Positions 52,998-62,278 of a stretch of 64,000 bases of DNA are shown here, piece after piece. This DNA is from Rhodobacteraceae bacterium LMO-JJ12 (lineage in GTDB: Bacteria > Pseudomonadota > Alphaproteobacteria > Rhodobacterales > Rhodobacteraceae): NCBI GenBank assembly GCA_021555075.1, contig JAKGBX010000001.1, positions 62,001 to 126,000 of the forward strand, in the 5' to 3' direction. The notes beneath the pieces are model-generated. The model did no database searches, was not told where the DNA came from, and saw only the letters and a program-made list of their open reading frames with translations. Within the stretch, counting starts at the first letter, position 1, and every line of letters starts with the position of its first letter. Made by a program: the position numbers and the translations under genes.

Positions 52998-53183
52998 AGC
53001 GACCACAGACCTCTATCCGTATGGATGCAGACGGAACGGCACGATCAGAACAGCTGGCGCCCAAGGCGTTGATGATGTAGCCGCCCTCCGACGGCATCGC
53101 TGTGCCAAGGTGGGTCTGCAATGATCCACAAAATGGAGAGCGGTCATCACGTTCGGCTGACCCCGCCAGCCTACGTCAAGCCT

Positions 53184-53502
53184 ACCCCCAAACACCGGTG
53201 GCGAACGCTGCATACTCAAGTCAGGAAGGTGGGTGAGAACAAGCCGCGACAGGATGGGTTAGGCGAACGAATCCCATGCTTTTATGTCGTGCGCAATCAG
53301 GCCCTTGAAGACGATCTCGGACCGGAAGCGCTGACATCGCTCTGGGCACGTGGTGCTTTTGCGTGCGTCAGTGATGACAGAACCAGATGGACCAGTTTGC
53401 GAAAAGCTCTGCTCCTCGTGGAGGACCGCCGAGAGACTTTGGGCATCGAGGCGCGGCTGTTGTTTCGAGCCCCTTCTGATGACGATTTGATCTCTTCAGG
53501 CT
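53184..53502 (+). repeat. Diverged direct repeat, right copy
   Basis: Partner of 33803-34121 in the same orientation. ACCCCCAAACACCGGTGGCG at its left end differs from the left copy at one position over 20. It closes the 19-kb interval holding the catabolic operon, SDR, tetR and epimerase genes. Confidence 0.8.
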
Positions 53503-53744
53503 AGCCAAAAGCCACTTGAAAATCAGGAGACGCAACAGTGTCAATTCCATGTCGATGTCACCACACACCATTTATGAATGCCGGTACTTTCTGCCGGGCC
53601 ACCAGCAGATGTGAGTGGTGCTAACGAGTGGTTCACCCCTGTCCAGAGTTCCGCTCGGCTCACGTCCCTGCCGTTAACTTTCCACCTAACGGAGACAAGC
53701 AACTGGCTTCTAGCCGGTTCGCTTCAGCGTGAACCCTGATGAAG

Positions 53745-53801
53745 AACCCTCCCGTATCTTGACGCCCCTGAAGGGAGAAAGCTTCAGAATACGGGAGGGT
53801 T
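53745..53801 (+). repeat. Nested inverted repeat at IS200-like left end
   Basis: AACCCTCCCGTAT (53745-53757) pairs with ATACGGGAGGGTT (53789-53801) over 13 bp, and an inner CTGAAG/CTTCAG (53768-53773 and 53782-53787) extends the structure. It stands 4 bp before the ATG of the IS200-like transposase fragment, as in IS200 left-end hairpins that act as terminators and hide the transposase RBS. Confidence 0.75.
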
Positions 53802-53805
53802 ATGC

Positions 53806-54140
53806 ATGGCTTATTCTACTGGATCACATACCAGCTTCTATCACCGATATCATGTCGTTTGGTCGACAAAATACCGCTACAAGGCTCTGCACGGCGCCAT
53901 ACGAGAGCGCATCCGGGAGATCATCGCCAGGCTTGCGCCGAAATAGGCGTGCATATCGTGAAAGGCGTGCTCGCGCAGCCGCATTTGAGGCTCTGCCACT
54001 TCAAATACGCTCGGGCACGAGCTTCCGAAAGATCTCTTGTCCTGAGGGAAATTTCCACAATTTGGCGTGGATCTACCGCCATGAATTCCGCCGGCACACG
54101 CCGACGAAGCCAGTATACAGCGCACCTGGTTTAATCCCGT
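53806..54140 (+). pseudogene. IS200/IS605-family transposase TnpA remnant, frameshifted
   Basis: First frame reads MAYSTGSHTSFYHRYHVVWS then TKYRYKALHGAIRERIREII before a TAG stop (53944-53946); a second frame continues RQACAEIGVHIVKGVLAQPH from about 53926. Both halves match the Y1 transposase pattern (YHxVWxTKYR, then IGVxIxxxxLxxxHVH). The catalytic HUH would follow, here QPHLRL, with the second His-x-His lost. The gene is a frameshifted, truncated remnant; the rest (GSSFRKISCPEG) is scattered over frames. Confidence 0.8.
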
Positions 54141-54298
54141 CGACGCAGGAGCTCTTTGAATGGTCACTACTGCCTCACAAACTGCCACACAACTCCCTCG
54201 TCTCAACCCGATGCCAAGTGCGGCCGGACCAGCGAATTTTGTAGGGAATATGGGTAGATACGTCGGAAGCCGGAAATGAGGACATGAGAGCAATATGA

Positions 54299-54314
54299 TC
54301 TCTTCTGGGCACCA
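54299..54314 (+). repeat. Degenerate third att-like core
   Basis: TCTCTTCTGGGCACCA matches the tRNA-Leu att core at 14 of 16 positions (mismatches at 1 and 6), same orientation as the two perfect copies. It ends the 21.4-kb accessory segment that starts after 32929. No tRNA-like body precedes it. Confidence 0.7.
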
Positions 54315-54316
54315 TA

Positions 54317-54359
54317 CTAAATCCCCAACAATACAGACCATCCGCTTTTGGGGATTTAG
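54317..54359. repeat. 12-bp inverted repeat beside the third att-like site
   Basis: CTAAATCCCCAA (54317-54328) and TTGGGGATTTAG (54348-54359) are perfect complements with a 19-nt loop, beginning 2 bp after the att-like core. Could be a terminator, or arm sites used by a lost integrase. Confidence 0.6.
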
Positions 54360-54549
54360 GCCGGCGTTCAGCAAGTTTTCCAGAAGAAATTCCCCACAAA
54401 CAGATTCTTACGCGCGCTGCACTCTCTTAGGCACGCCAACGCTCGGGTACGATCAGGTTTTAATCCGGTACCTTAGGTCCAGGTGAGGGCTGCGAGATGG
54501 GCGGATCTGTCCGCCGTACGAGCAACATGCCATCATATTAAAGAGAATT

Positions 54550-54625
<76 letters not shown>

Positions 54626-54715
54626 TTGCCGTGCGGGCTTATTCCGCCCGCGGGTATTAGGCAAAGGCGACGACGGGATCAAGAAGAAAATCCCCGTCAA
54701 CGCCTGAATTCATCA

Positions 54716-55036
54716 TCAATCGTCGTCGTCAGATGCTACGTCGGCGATCTCGTCAAGCGAGACGCTATCGTCGTCGTCGTCATCGAGAACATCATCATCG
54801 TCATCGAGATCGACTTCTGCGTCATCCAGTGTGTCGAGCTCAACACCTTCTTCCGCATCTTTGGCCTTCTTCGTGACCGCATCCTCGGCGTCTGCCGCAA
54901 TGAGACTGCGCTTGCCGGTGTCGAATTCACAGACTTCCCCCGTGTAGGGGCTGATGATCGGACTATTGTTCAGGTCGTAAAAGCGCTTGCCGGTGGTTGG
55001 GCAGACACGCTTGACGCCCCATTCTTCCTTGGGCAT
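54716..55036 (-). CDS. FYDLN acid-domain protein (TIGR02300 family)
   Basis: 106 residues from MPKEEWGVKRVCPTTGKRFY (55036), followed by DLNNSPIISPYTGE, the family signature. The C-terminal half is a run of Asp/Glu and short acidic repeats (ELDTLDDAEVDLDDDDDVLD). Function unknown; conserved in alphaproteobacteria. The earlier ATG (55090) is not supported by an SD. Divergent from the YgjP-like gene and adjacent to tRNA-Ala. Confidence 0.9.
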   Translation of the reverse strand: MPKEEWGVKRVCPTTGKRFYDLNNSPIISPYTGEVCEFDTGKRSLIAADAEDAVTKKAKDAEEGVELDTLDDAEVDLDDDDDVLDDDDDDSVSLDEIADVASDDDD

Positions 55037-55164
55037 GGGCTTCCCTTTCGAAATTCTATTTGCTTGTCGACGATCCGCGCCAACTGCCATAACGGGACGC
55101 AGGTGTCAAAGGCTTTCCTGAGGGGCGCGATGAACAGGCTAAATAAAGCTAAAGAGCGGTCGGT

Positions 55165-55851
55165 TTGAGTCGGCACATCCTGAAGGGCGATCCGCCTGTT
55201 GAAGTGATTCTGAAGCGGTCATCCCGTGCCCGGCGAATATCACTAAGGGTGTCGTCGATTGATGGGCGGGTGACACTCACCTTCCCACCCGGGGTGCGCG
55301 AGGCCGAGGCGTTGAGTTTTGCCGAGGAAAAGGCAAATTGGTTGCGCGTGCATCTCGACCGACGGCAGCCTGATGTATTGGTCGAACCTGGCGTTGCAAT
55401 TCCCTTTCGCGGCGAAATGCTGCGCGTCGTTTCCGGGGCCGGTCGAGGGGTTCGGGTGCACAATAGCGAGATCGTCGCGTCGGGCGATGCGGCGTGTGTT
55501 GCGCCGCGTATACAGGGGTTTCTCAAAGAAACGGCACGAGCGCGGCTGGTTGAAGCATCAGATCGATACGCTGACGCGCTAGGGCTGCGCTATTCACGAC
55601 TGAGCCTGCGCGATACCCGTTCACGCTGGGGATCTTGTTCGTCAAATGGCGGCTTGATGTATTCATGGAGGCTTATTCTCGCACCGGACGAAGTGCTCAA
55701 CTATGTCGCTGCCCATGAGGTCGCGCACCTGGCGGAAATGAATCATTCCACGCAATTTTGGGCGCACGTCAAAGCGCTTTATGGCAATTACGAACCGTCC
55801 CGGCGTTGGTTGCGAGAGCATGGCGCCGGGTTGCATCGGTATCGATTCTGA
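55165..55851 (+). CDS. YgjP-like metal-dependent hydrolase (DUF45/SprT-like)
   Basis: 228 residues from a TTG at 55165. Metalloprotease motif HEVAHLAEMNHSTQFW near residue 178 (HExxH plus downstream His), with the upstream SLRDTRSRWGSCSSNGGLMY typical of DUF45. Early KRSSRARRISLRVSSIDGRV is the family N-terminus. Likely cytosolic metallopeptidase; a role in UTP hydrolysis or protein repair has been proposed for homologues but is not certain. Divergent from the FYDLN gene by 128 bp. Confidence 0.85.
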   Translation: MSRHILKGDPPVEVILKRSSRARRISLRVSSIDGRVTLTFPPGVREAEALSFAEEKANWLRVHLDRRQPDVLVEPGVAIPFRGEMLRVVSGAGRGVRVHNSEIVASGDAACVAPRIQGFLKETARARLVEASDRYADALGLRYSRLSLRDTRSRWGSCSSNGGLMYSWRLILAPDEVLNYVAAHEVAHLAEMNHSTQFWAHVKALYGNYEPSRRWLREHGAGLHRYRF

Positions 55852-55942
55852 GCGGCCTGCAGACGGGCGAAACACCGCCTCGCAGCACGAACTCCCAAGG
55901 ATTTCGATTGACCTGCGTTGGGTTTGTGATCACAAGCAACTC

Positions 55943-56590
55943 ATGCTTATCTCACAACGCCCTGATCCGAAGCCTTCGACCCATGATATGGTTTATCGGC
56001 GTTTGCGTACCCGAATCATGCATGGCGACATCCTTCCGGGACAGGCGATCACGTTGCGCGGTATCGGTAAAGAATTTGGTGTGTCGATGACGCCCGCACG
56101 TGAATCGGTGCGGCGATTGGTGGCCGAGGGGGCGTTGTCGATGTCTTCTTCCGGGCGGGTGGCGACGCCTGAACTCAGCTCGGACCGGATTGAAGAATTG
56201 TCAGCGTTACGCACGCTGATCGAGGTTGAGCTTGCCAGCCGTGCGTTACCGCGCGCTCACCTAGCACTTATTGATCGGTTGCAAATCATCAATTCTGGTT
56301 TGACCGACATGATCAATCGCCAGGATCCGGTCGGCTATATCCGAACGAATCTGGAGTTTCACCGCACCCTCTATCTGCGTGCTCAGGCGCCAGCGATGCT
56401 GGCCATGGCAGAAACAGTCTGGCTTCAACTCGGACCGACCATGCGGCGCCTTTATGGGCGGCTAAAGCGCAAGTCGTTGCCACCGTATCATCGTATGATT
56501 ATCGCCGCCCTCAAGGCAGGCGATGAACCTGGGTTGCGGCTGGCGGTGCGCTCGGATGTGACCCAAGGTCTCAAGATGCTGCTGGCCTAA
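55943..56590 (+). CDS. GntR-family transcriptional regulator (FadR/FCD type)
   Basis: 215 residues from ATG 55943. Winged-helix N-terminus: DMVYRRLRTRIMHGDILPGQ, ITLRGIGKEFGVSMTPARES and VRRLVAEGALSMSSSGRVAT. The FCD ligand domain follows with LRTLIEVELASRALPRAHLA and NLEFHRTLYLRAQAPAMLAM (metal-binding His/Asp pattern). A longer frame to 55781 overlaps the YgjP gene and is discounted. Ligand unknown, commonly an organic acid. Confidence 0.88.
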   Translation: MLISQRPDPKPSTHDMVYRRLRTRIMHGDILPGQAITLRGIGKEFGVSMTPARESVRRLVAEGALSMSSSGRVATPELSSDRIEELSALRTLIEVELASRALPRAHLALIDRLQIINSGLTDMINRQDPVGYIRTNLEFHRTLYLRAQAPAMLAMAETVWLQLGPTMRRLYGRLKRKSLPPYHRMIIAALKAGDEPGLRLAVRSDVTQGLKMLLA

Positions 56591-56730
56591 TTGATGGGTG
56601 ATACGAACGGCCCGGCCGGGATTGGTTTGGCCCTTCATCTGGGCGACATAGCCATAGCGTCCAATCCCACTGCGACGCGCAATGCATTTCGGCGAAGAAC
56701 TGAAGTAGAGCGTCGTTCTGATCTCACAAA

Positions 56731-57693
56731 TTAGGCGGCCAGCCCCTTTGCCCCGATATCGAGGAATTTCTTGCGCCGATCTCGGATTAGCTTCTTGGGT
56801 GACTTGTTGCCCATCTCGGCCAACATGCTTGCAATTGCCTCGCCGACTGCATCAATCGCAGCCGTTGGATCGCGATGTGCGCCTCCCAGGGGTTCACGAA
56901 TGATCCGGTCCGCCACACCCAGCTTTTCCAGATCCTGAGCGGTCAGGCGCATTGCTTCGGCGGCCTCGCGCATCTTCTCGGAATCCTTCCAAAGAATGGA
57001 GGCGCAACCCTCAGGCGTGATGACCGAATAGATTGAGTGTTCCAGCATCGCCACACGATCGGCCGAAGCAAAGGCGACAGCTCCGCCAGAGCCACCCTCA
57101 CCAATGATGACAGACACCAGCGGAACCCCGATCTGAAGGCAGGCTTCGGTTGAGCGGGCAATCGCTTCGGACTGACCGCGCTCTTCGGCGCCCTTGCCCG
57201 GATAGGCTCCGGCGGTATCAACCAGTGTGACCACTGGCAGGCCAAACTTGTCTGCGAGCTGCATCAGGCGCACAGCTTTACGATAGCCCTCGGGCCGCGC
57301 CATGCCGAAATTGTGCAGAATGCGAGACTTGGTGTCAGAGCCCTTCTCATGTCCGATCACCACGACAGGCCGATCATTAAAGCGGGCCAGCCCCCCCATC
57401 ACCGCCTGATCATCAGCAAAGTTCCGGTCGCCCGCCAGCGGCGTATATTCCGTGAAGAGTGCCTTGATATAATCGCGACAATGCGGTCGCTCGGGATGCC
57501 GGGCAACCTGGCATTTGCGCCAGGGCGTGAGCGATTTGTAAAGGTCACGCAAAAGCTCGGCAGCTTTTTTGTCTAGCGCGGCGGCCTCGGATTCGACATC
57601 CATGTCTTCATTGGCCCGCGCCATAGCGCGCAGCTCTTCCGCCTTGCCTTCGATCTCGGCCAACGGTTTTTCGAAATCAAGATAGTTGGTCAT
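56731..57693 (-). CDS. accA: Acetyl-CoA carboxylase carboxyltransferase subunit alpha
   Basis: 320 residues from ATG 57693, standard length. [20 protein letters not shown] opens it; the crotonase-like domain has [40 protein letters not shown] and [20 protein letters not shown], all AccA hallmarks. Part of fatty-acid synthesis with accB/accC/accD located elsewhere. Distinct from the biotin-dependent set at 42478-47333, which uses HMGL-type carboxyltransferase. The longer frame to 57813 is not supported. Confidence 0.96.
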   Translation of the reverse strand: MTNYLDFEKPLAEIEGKAEELRAMARANEDMDVESEAAALDKKAAELLRDLYKSLTPWRKCQVARHPERPHCRDYIKALFTEYTPLAGDRNFADDQAVMGGLARFNDRPVVVIGHEKGSDTKSRILHNFGMARPEGYRKAVRLMQLADKFGLPVVTLVDTAGAYPGKGAEERGQSEAIARSTEACLQIGVPLVSVIIGEGGSGGAVAFASADRVAMLEHSIYSVITPEGCASILWKDSEKMREAAEAMRLTAQDLEKLGVADRIIREPLGGAHRDPTAAIDAVGEAIASMLAEMGNKSPKKLIRDRRKKFLDIGAKGLAA

Positions 57694-57817
57694 AACTAGA
57701 ACTCCTGTGCCGAACTTGCCGATATATGGCCGCACTGAACCTGTGATGCAACTCCGCAAGATTTGAACAGGCGGGTCATGGCAAGTAGGTTGGGTGTAAT
57801 GGCAAAGGAACACTTCA

Positions 57818-58657
57818 TTGCGGTCTGACTATGAAAAACGCATGTTGCGGGTGCTCGAATACATCCACAAGCACCCCGCCGACGATCTTTCGCTGGATGC
57901 GCTGGCCGATGTTGCTGCGATGAGCCGGTTTCACTGGCATCGTGTTTTTCACGCCATGACCGGAGAAACCTGCGCCGTCGCTGTGCGCCGTATCCGGCTG
58001 AACCGGGCGGCATGTTGGCTATTGCGCACCGAATGGCCCGTGGCCGAGGTTGCAAAGAAGGTGGGTTATCCATCGGCGCAAAGTTTCAGTCGCGCCTTTC
58101 GTGCTACTTATGGCATGACGCCGGTTCAGTTTCGCAAATCGGGTAAGGACGACACCCCACGATTGCTCAGACGAAAGGGAGAGTCTGAAATGTTCGAAGT
58201 CAAGATCGAAGCCGCGCCCGCGCGTCGCCTCGCTTCTATCCGACATCGCGGGCCCTATGTCGAAATTGGCAACGCTTTCGAACAGGCCGGCACCATCATC
58301 GGAGCGCGCAATCTCTGGCCGCAAGTTCGATGTATGATTGGGGTCTATTACGATGATCCTTCTGTCGTTCCGGCCCCTGAGCTGCGATCCAACGCCGGTT
58401 TCGAACTGGCACACGGAGCCGATATTCCTGACGGGTTCGAAACGGTAGAAATTCTTGGCGGCCCGATTGCGCGGCTGCGCTTTCGCGGTCCTTATGCCGG
58501 TCTACAGCGCGGTTATGATTACCTTTTTGGAGAGTGGCTCCCAGCGTCCACACGCGATCCCGCGGATGAACCGGTTTATGAGGTCTATCTAAATACGCCA
58601 GTCGAGGTGGCGCCCGCAGACTTGCTGACCGACATCTGTCTGCCGCTTGCGCCATGA
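57818..58657 (+). CDS. AraC-family regulator with GyrI-like effector domain
   Basis: 279 residues from TTG 57818 with AAAGGAA upstream. N-terminal AraC double HTH (about 1-105): [53 protein letters not shown]. The C-terminal GyrI/SOUL-like domain (about 130-279) binds amphipathic ligands: [20 protein letters not shown] and [20 protein letters not shown] then [20 protein letters not shown]. Same layout as Rob/SoxS-related and drug-responsive regulators. Overlaps the next gene by 4 bp and is divergent from accA. Confidence 0.9.
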   Translation: MRSDYEKRMLRVLEYIHKHPADDLSLDALADVAAMSRFHWHRVFHAMTGETCAVAVRRIRLNRAACWLLRTEWPVAEVAKKVGYPSAQSFSRAFRATYGMTPVQFRKSGKDDTPRLLRRKGESEMFEVKIEAAPARRLASIRHRGPYVEIGNAFEQAGTIIGARNLWPQVRCMIGVYYDDPSVVPAPELRSNAGFELAHGADIPDGFETVEILGGPIARLRFRGPYAGLQRGYDYLFGEWLPASTRDPADEPVYEVYLNTPVEVAPADLLTDICLPLAP

Positions 58658-59292
58658 CCAAGCTTGATTTCAAAAAGGCCGAAAAGGCGCTGTACTCGGC
58701 TGATCGCAAGGGTTGGCAGCGCATCACTGTGCCCAAACGCGCTTTCCTGATGATAGAAGGGCAGGGCGATCCGAACGGGTCGGCCTATGCGGCGGCAATT
58801 CAAGCGCTCTATACCTTGGCGTATGGCGTGAAATTCGCCTTCAAGAGTGAAGGTCAGGATTTTGTTGTGCCACCGCTCGAAGCGCTGTGGTGGGCCGAGG
58901 ATATGACGGCCTTCACATCCGATGAGCGGCTCGATTGGCAATGGTTAGCGATGCTGCGAATACCGGATAACCTAAACCACGCGGCGTTTGACGTCGCGCG
59001 TGAAACGGTTCTGAGCAAGCAGGCGAAAAAGGTTGATGGTGCCGCGCCGGATTTGCTGAACGCTGTACGACTCGACTGTTTGACCGAAGGAGAATGCCTG
59101 CAATATCTGCATCTGGGATCCTATGCAGAGGAAAAACCTGTAATCGCGGATCTGCATGACAACGTAATGTCGGCGCTGGGGCTGACATTCGCCGGTCTGC
59201 ATCACGAAATCTACCTCTCGGACCCGCGCCGGGTGGCTTCGGAAAAGTTAAAGACCATCCTGCGACAACCGGTCAAACCTGTTGGAACCTAA
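58654..59292 (+). CDS. GyrI-like small-molecule-binding domain protein
   Basis: 212 residues. Related to the GyrI-like domain: GWQRITVPKRAFLMIEGQGD, YAAAIQALYTLAYGVKFAFK, and LDWQWLAMLRIPDNLNHAAF. C-terminal YLHLGSYAEEKPVIADLHDN and GLTFAGLHHEIYLSDPRRVA complete it. No HTH. Family members bind hydrophobic compounds. ATGA overlap with the AraC regulator suggests a coupled sensor pair or an effector of the same response. Confidence 0.85.
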   Translation: MTKLDFKKAEKALYSADRKGWQRITVPKRAFLMIEGQGDPNGSAYAAAIQALYTLAYGVKFAFKSEGQDFVVPPLEALWWAEDMTAFTSDERLDWQWLAMLRIPDNLNHAAFDVARETVLSKQAKKVDGAAPDLLNAVRLDCLTEGECLQYLHLGSYAEEKPVIADLHDNVMSALGLTFAGLHHEIYLSDPRRVASEKLKTILRQPVKPVGT

Positions 59293-59397
59293 GTTACGAG
59301 CGACACAATCTTGACTCCCAGCAACCTGCTGTTGGGTTTTGTCAGTCGGGCTAACCATTTTGGTTATCGCTATGGAGAGAATGGGAGAAGGTGCCTG

Positions 59398-59781
59398 ATG
59401 ATACCTGAAGTAAAAGCTGCCTTTGAGGCTATGCCGATGCCCGCGCGGCAAGGCTGTATGACGCTGCGAGAATTGATTTTTGAGGTAGCAGCACAGACAC
59501 CTGAGGCGGGGCAGATTTCGGAGGAATTGCGCTGGGGTCAACCCGCCTACCTCACCCAAGAGACCAAATCCGGCACCACCATCAGGCTTGGAAGAGGCAA
59601 GCCCAACGGATTCGCCCTTCTTGTGCATTGTCAAACCTCGTTGATCGAAGACTTCCGCCCCTTGGCACCGGAGGGCACCCGTTTTGATGGAAGTCGCGCC
59701 GTGCTATTTGCTGATGTCTCTGACGTGGATAAAAGTGCGATGCGTTTGCTGATCCACTCTGCGCTGACCTATCATCTCTGA
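59398..59781 (+). CDS. DUF1801-like small protein
   Basis: 127 residues from MIPEVKAAFEAMPMPARQGC. The YdhG/DUF1801 pattern is seen in LRELIFEVAAQTPEAGQISE, ELRWGQPAYLTQETKSGTTI, then LGRGKPNGFALLVHCQTSLI. Function unknown. Start at 59398 chosen because the earlier frame (59311) lacks conserved residues. The gene's end faces the racemase-like fragment, which is antisense and immediately adjacent. Confidence 0.75.
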   Translation: MIPEVKAAFEAMPMPARQGCMTLRELIFEVAAQTPEAGQISEELRWGQPAYLTQETKSGTTIRLGRGKPNGFALLVHCQTSLIEDFRPLAPEGTRFDGSRAVLFADVSDVDKSAMRLLIHSALTYHL

Positions 59782-59784
59782 AGC

Positions 59785-59931
59785 GCAAGCGCGGTTCAGG
59801 AAATCTTTGCGCACCAGATGGATCAGCGCAACACAGGGCGCAATCCGGTCGCGCAGGGCGTCGAATGTGGGCCGGTGCGCAGCTGAGATGTGCAGTAAGG
59901 TCAGCGTCTTGCCGCAAATGGAATTAGCCAT
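59785..59931 (-). pseudogene. Truncated Asp/Glu racemase-like gene, 5' fragment
   Basis: The minus frame opens MANSICGKTLTLLHISAAHR, then PTFDALRDRIAPCVALIHLV and RKDFLNRA, matching the first 48 residues of Asp/Glu racemase-like proteins (LLHTSPVHVPTFDAL pattern). Similarity stops at 59785, where the convergent DUF1801 gene ends; the remaining 27 codons to 59704 are antisense to it and unlike the family. A remnant left by deletion or rearrangement. Confidence 0.6.
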
Positions 59932-59964
59932 AGGGCGCGCAGTCTGCGCTCCTTATGGTCGGGT

Positions 59965-61797
59965 TCAGACCTGTCTTACAGCCCCTTTTGCGGCGGAGGT
60001 GGTCAGCAAAGCATAGGCTTTGAGCGCACCTGAAACCTTGCGGGTACGCTTCTCATCAGGCTGCCAACCCTTGGCTTCGCGCGCCGTGCGGCGGGCAGCG
60101 AGTGTAGCTTCAGCAACTGCGAGGTTGATCTTGCGATTAGGAATGTCGATCTCGATCAGATCACCCTCCTCGACCAACCCGATTGTGCCGCCTTCTGCCG
60201 CTTCGGGCGAGACGTGACCGATGGACAGGCCAGAGGTGCCGCCGGAGAAGCGGCCGTCTGTTATCAGGGCGCAATCTTTGCCTAGTCCTTTGGATTTCAG
60301 ATAGCTCGTCGGATAGAGCATTTCCTGCATTCCTGGACCACCGCGCGGTCCTTCGTAGCGAATCAGCACGATGTCACCGGCCACGATCTTGCCCGTCAAA
60401 ATCGCGCTCACGGCGCTGTCCTGGCTTTCGAAGATTCTGGCGGGGCCGGAGAAAACCAGGATTGAATCGTCGACACCGGCTGTTTTTACCACGCAGCCAT
60501 CTTCGGCGAGGTTGCCAAACAAAACGGCCAAACCGCCGTCCTGCGAAAACGCGTTTTCTCGGTTGCGGATCACACCTGATTCGCGGTCGAGGTCGAGCTC
60601 GTTATAGCGGCTGGATTGCGAAAATGCGGTTTGGGTCGGCACGCCACCGGGCGCGGCGCGGTAGAACTCGTGAACGGCCGGATCGTTGCTGCGTGCCACG
60701 TCCCATTTGTTCAGGGCATCGGCCAAAGTGGCGGAATGCACCGTGGGCAGCGACGTGTTGATCAGCCCGGCACGGTCCATTTCGCCCAAGATTGCCATGA
60801 TGCCACCGGCGCGGTGAACGTCTTGCATGTGCACATTCTCGATCGCAGGCGCGACCTTGCACAGGCACGGCACATTGCGCGACAGACGGTCGATGTCTGA
60901 CTGATCGAAATCGACCTCGCCCTCATTGGCGGCGGCGAGAAGGTGCAGGATCGTGTTGGTCGAACCGCCCATGGCGATATCGAGCGACATGGCGTTCTCA
61001 AACGCGCTTTTGGAGGCGATGGAGCGCGGCAGAACCGACGCATCGTTGCCCTCGTAATAGCGTTTGCAAAGATCAACCACTGTGCGCCCGGCCTGCAAGA
61101 AAAGCTCCTTGCGATCAGAGTGCGTGGCCAGCATCGAGCCGTTACCGGGAAGGGCAAGACCAAGGGCTTCTGCCAAGCAATTCATGGAGTTGGCGGTGAA
61201 CATGCCCGAGCAGGAACCACAGGTCGGGCAGGCCGAGCGTTCGTAGGCGCTGACATCGGCCTCGGACATTTCATCGTCGACGGCGGCGACCATGGCATCG
61301 ACCAGATCGACGGATTTCTCGATACCGCTTTCCAGAACAACTTTGCCTGCTTCCATTGGCCCACCAGAGACGAAAACCACCGGGATGTTGAGCCGCATGG
61401 AAGCCATCAGCATGCCGGGGGTGATCTTGTCACAGTTTGAAATGCACACCATCGCATCGGCGCAATGGGCGTTGACCATGTATTCCACAGAGTCAGCAAT
61501 GATCTCGCGGCTGGGCAGGGAATAGAGCATACCGTCATGGCCCATGGCGATACCATCATCAACAGCGATGGTGTTGAATTCCTTGGCCACGCCGCCGGAT
61601 TTTTCAACTTCGCGCGCAACCATCTGGCCCAAGTCCTTGAGGTGGACGTGGCCGGGGACGAATTGGGTAAAGCTGTTGACGATGGCGATGATCGGCTTGC
61701 CGAAATCGCCGTCTTTCATACCAGTGGCGCGCCACAGGCCGCGTGCGCCGGCCATGTTGCGGCCATGGGTGGAGGTGCGGGAACGATAGACTGGCAT
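59965..61797 (-). CDS. ilvD: Dihydroxy-acid dehydratase
   Basis: 610 residues. Valine/isoleucine biosynthesis, Fe-S enzyme. Opens [20 protein letters not shown], then [20 protein letters not shown] and [20 protein letters not shown] (cluster Cys near 122), [20 protein letters not shown] (cluster Cys near 195) and [20 protein letters not shown] at the C-terminus. The [15 protein letters not shown] start is the E. coli-type family, usually [4Fe-4S]. Start ATG at 61797. Monocistronic by context. Confidence 0.97.
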   Translation of the reverse strand: MPVYRSRTSTHGRNMAGARGLWRATGMKDGDFGKPIIAIVNSFTQFVPGHVHLKDLGQMVAREVEKSGGVAKEFNTIAVDDGIAMGHDGMLYSLPSREIIADSVEYMVNAHCADAMVCISNCDKITPGMLMASMRLNIPVVFVSGGPMEAGKVVLESGIEKSVDLVDAMVAAVDDEMSEADVSAYERSACPTCGSCSGMFTANSMNCLAEALGLALPGNGSMLATHSDRKELFLQAGRTVVDLCKRYYEGNDASVLPRSIASKSAFENAMSLDIAMGGSTNTILHLLAAANEGEVDFDQSDIDRLSRNVPCLCKVAPAIENVHMQDVHRAGGIMAILGEMDRAGLINTSLPTVHSATLADALNKWDVARSNDPAVHEFYRAAPGGVPTQTAFSQSSRYNELDLDRESGVIRNRENAFSQDGGLAVLFGNLAEDGCVVKTAGVDDSILVFSGPARIFESQDSAVSAILTGKIVAGDIVLIRYEGPRGGPGMQEMLYPTSYLKSKGLGKDCALITDGRFSGGTSGLSIGHVSPEAAEGGTIGLVEEGDLIEIDIPNRKINLAVAEATLAARRTAREAKGWQPDEKRTRKVSGALKAYALLTTSAAKGAVRQV

Positions 61798-62278
61798 GAT
61801 GTGGCTCCGATGGGTGAGTGTCTGACCAATTCCCTTTAGCGGGAAGGCGGCGCAGGCTCAAGCGGTGGTGGGTTTTGGTCTGGTGCGGAGGCGGGCAGAG
61901 GTGGACAGATTGCCCGCCGTACAGGGCAGGTGAGGCCGACTGAGGTTAAGAAGAGCTATCACGCACGTTCTGCATGGTTAACGGCGGATTTGCAGGCCGA
62001 ATCGGGGGGGTGACTCCCGGCTGTCGAGTGTATGTTTTCCGGCTGTCGGGTGAAATGTGGTTTGGGAAGGCGAAAATGGGTTAACCTGTCGCGCGCTTCT
62101 TCTCTCGAAAGCGCAACGGAGTCGGGCGGAGTTTGTAGCGATCTGGAACCATTTGCATTGCGACGTGTTGATTCTCTGATCCGCGAGTTTGCAAACGAAA
62201 GAATGAGCAATGACACGATCCGCACCAACGCCGTATTCAGACCGATCCGGACATGAGACACATTCGGCAAGGGGGAAA
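61798..62278. other. Intergenic region with dispersed repeat
   Basis: 481 bp between the divergent ilvD and DUF305 genes. Contains the repeat at 62005-62060 and no supported gene; the frame at 62032-62256 (plus) has no SD and no family features. Promoters of both neighbours are expected here but I could not define them. Confidence 0.5.
62005..62060. repeat. Short interspersed repeat, copy 2
   Basis: GGGGGGTGACTCCCGGCTG (62005-62023) is the exact reverse complement of 22387-22405. The copy continues with a second CGGCTGTCG unit, while the 22-kb copy has GGCAGCC units. Likely a dispersed genomic repeat family. Confidence 0.55.

Larger units (their letters stand above)
52998..54298. other. Decayed right flank of the catabolic cluster
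   Basis: 1.3 kb containing the second copy of the 320-bp repeat (53184-53502), short IS200-like remnants (53745-54140) and no intact gene that I can support. Open frames such as 53121-53504 and 53729-54244 are fragments over repeats or the broken transposase. Also contains matches to the left flank (AGARTTCCGCTCGGC near 34196 and 53643), so the two flanks share more than one block. Confidence 0.5.
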
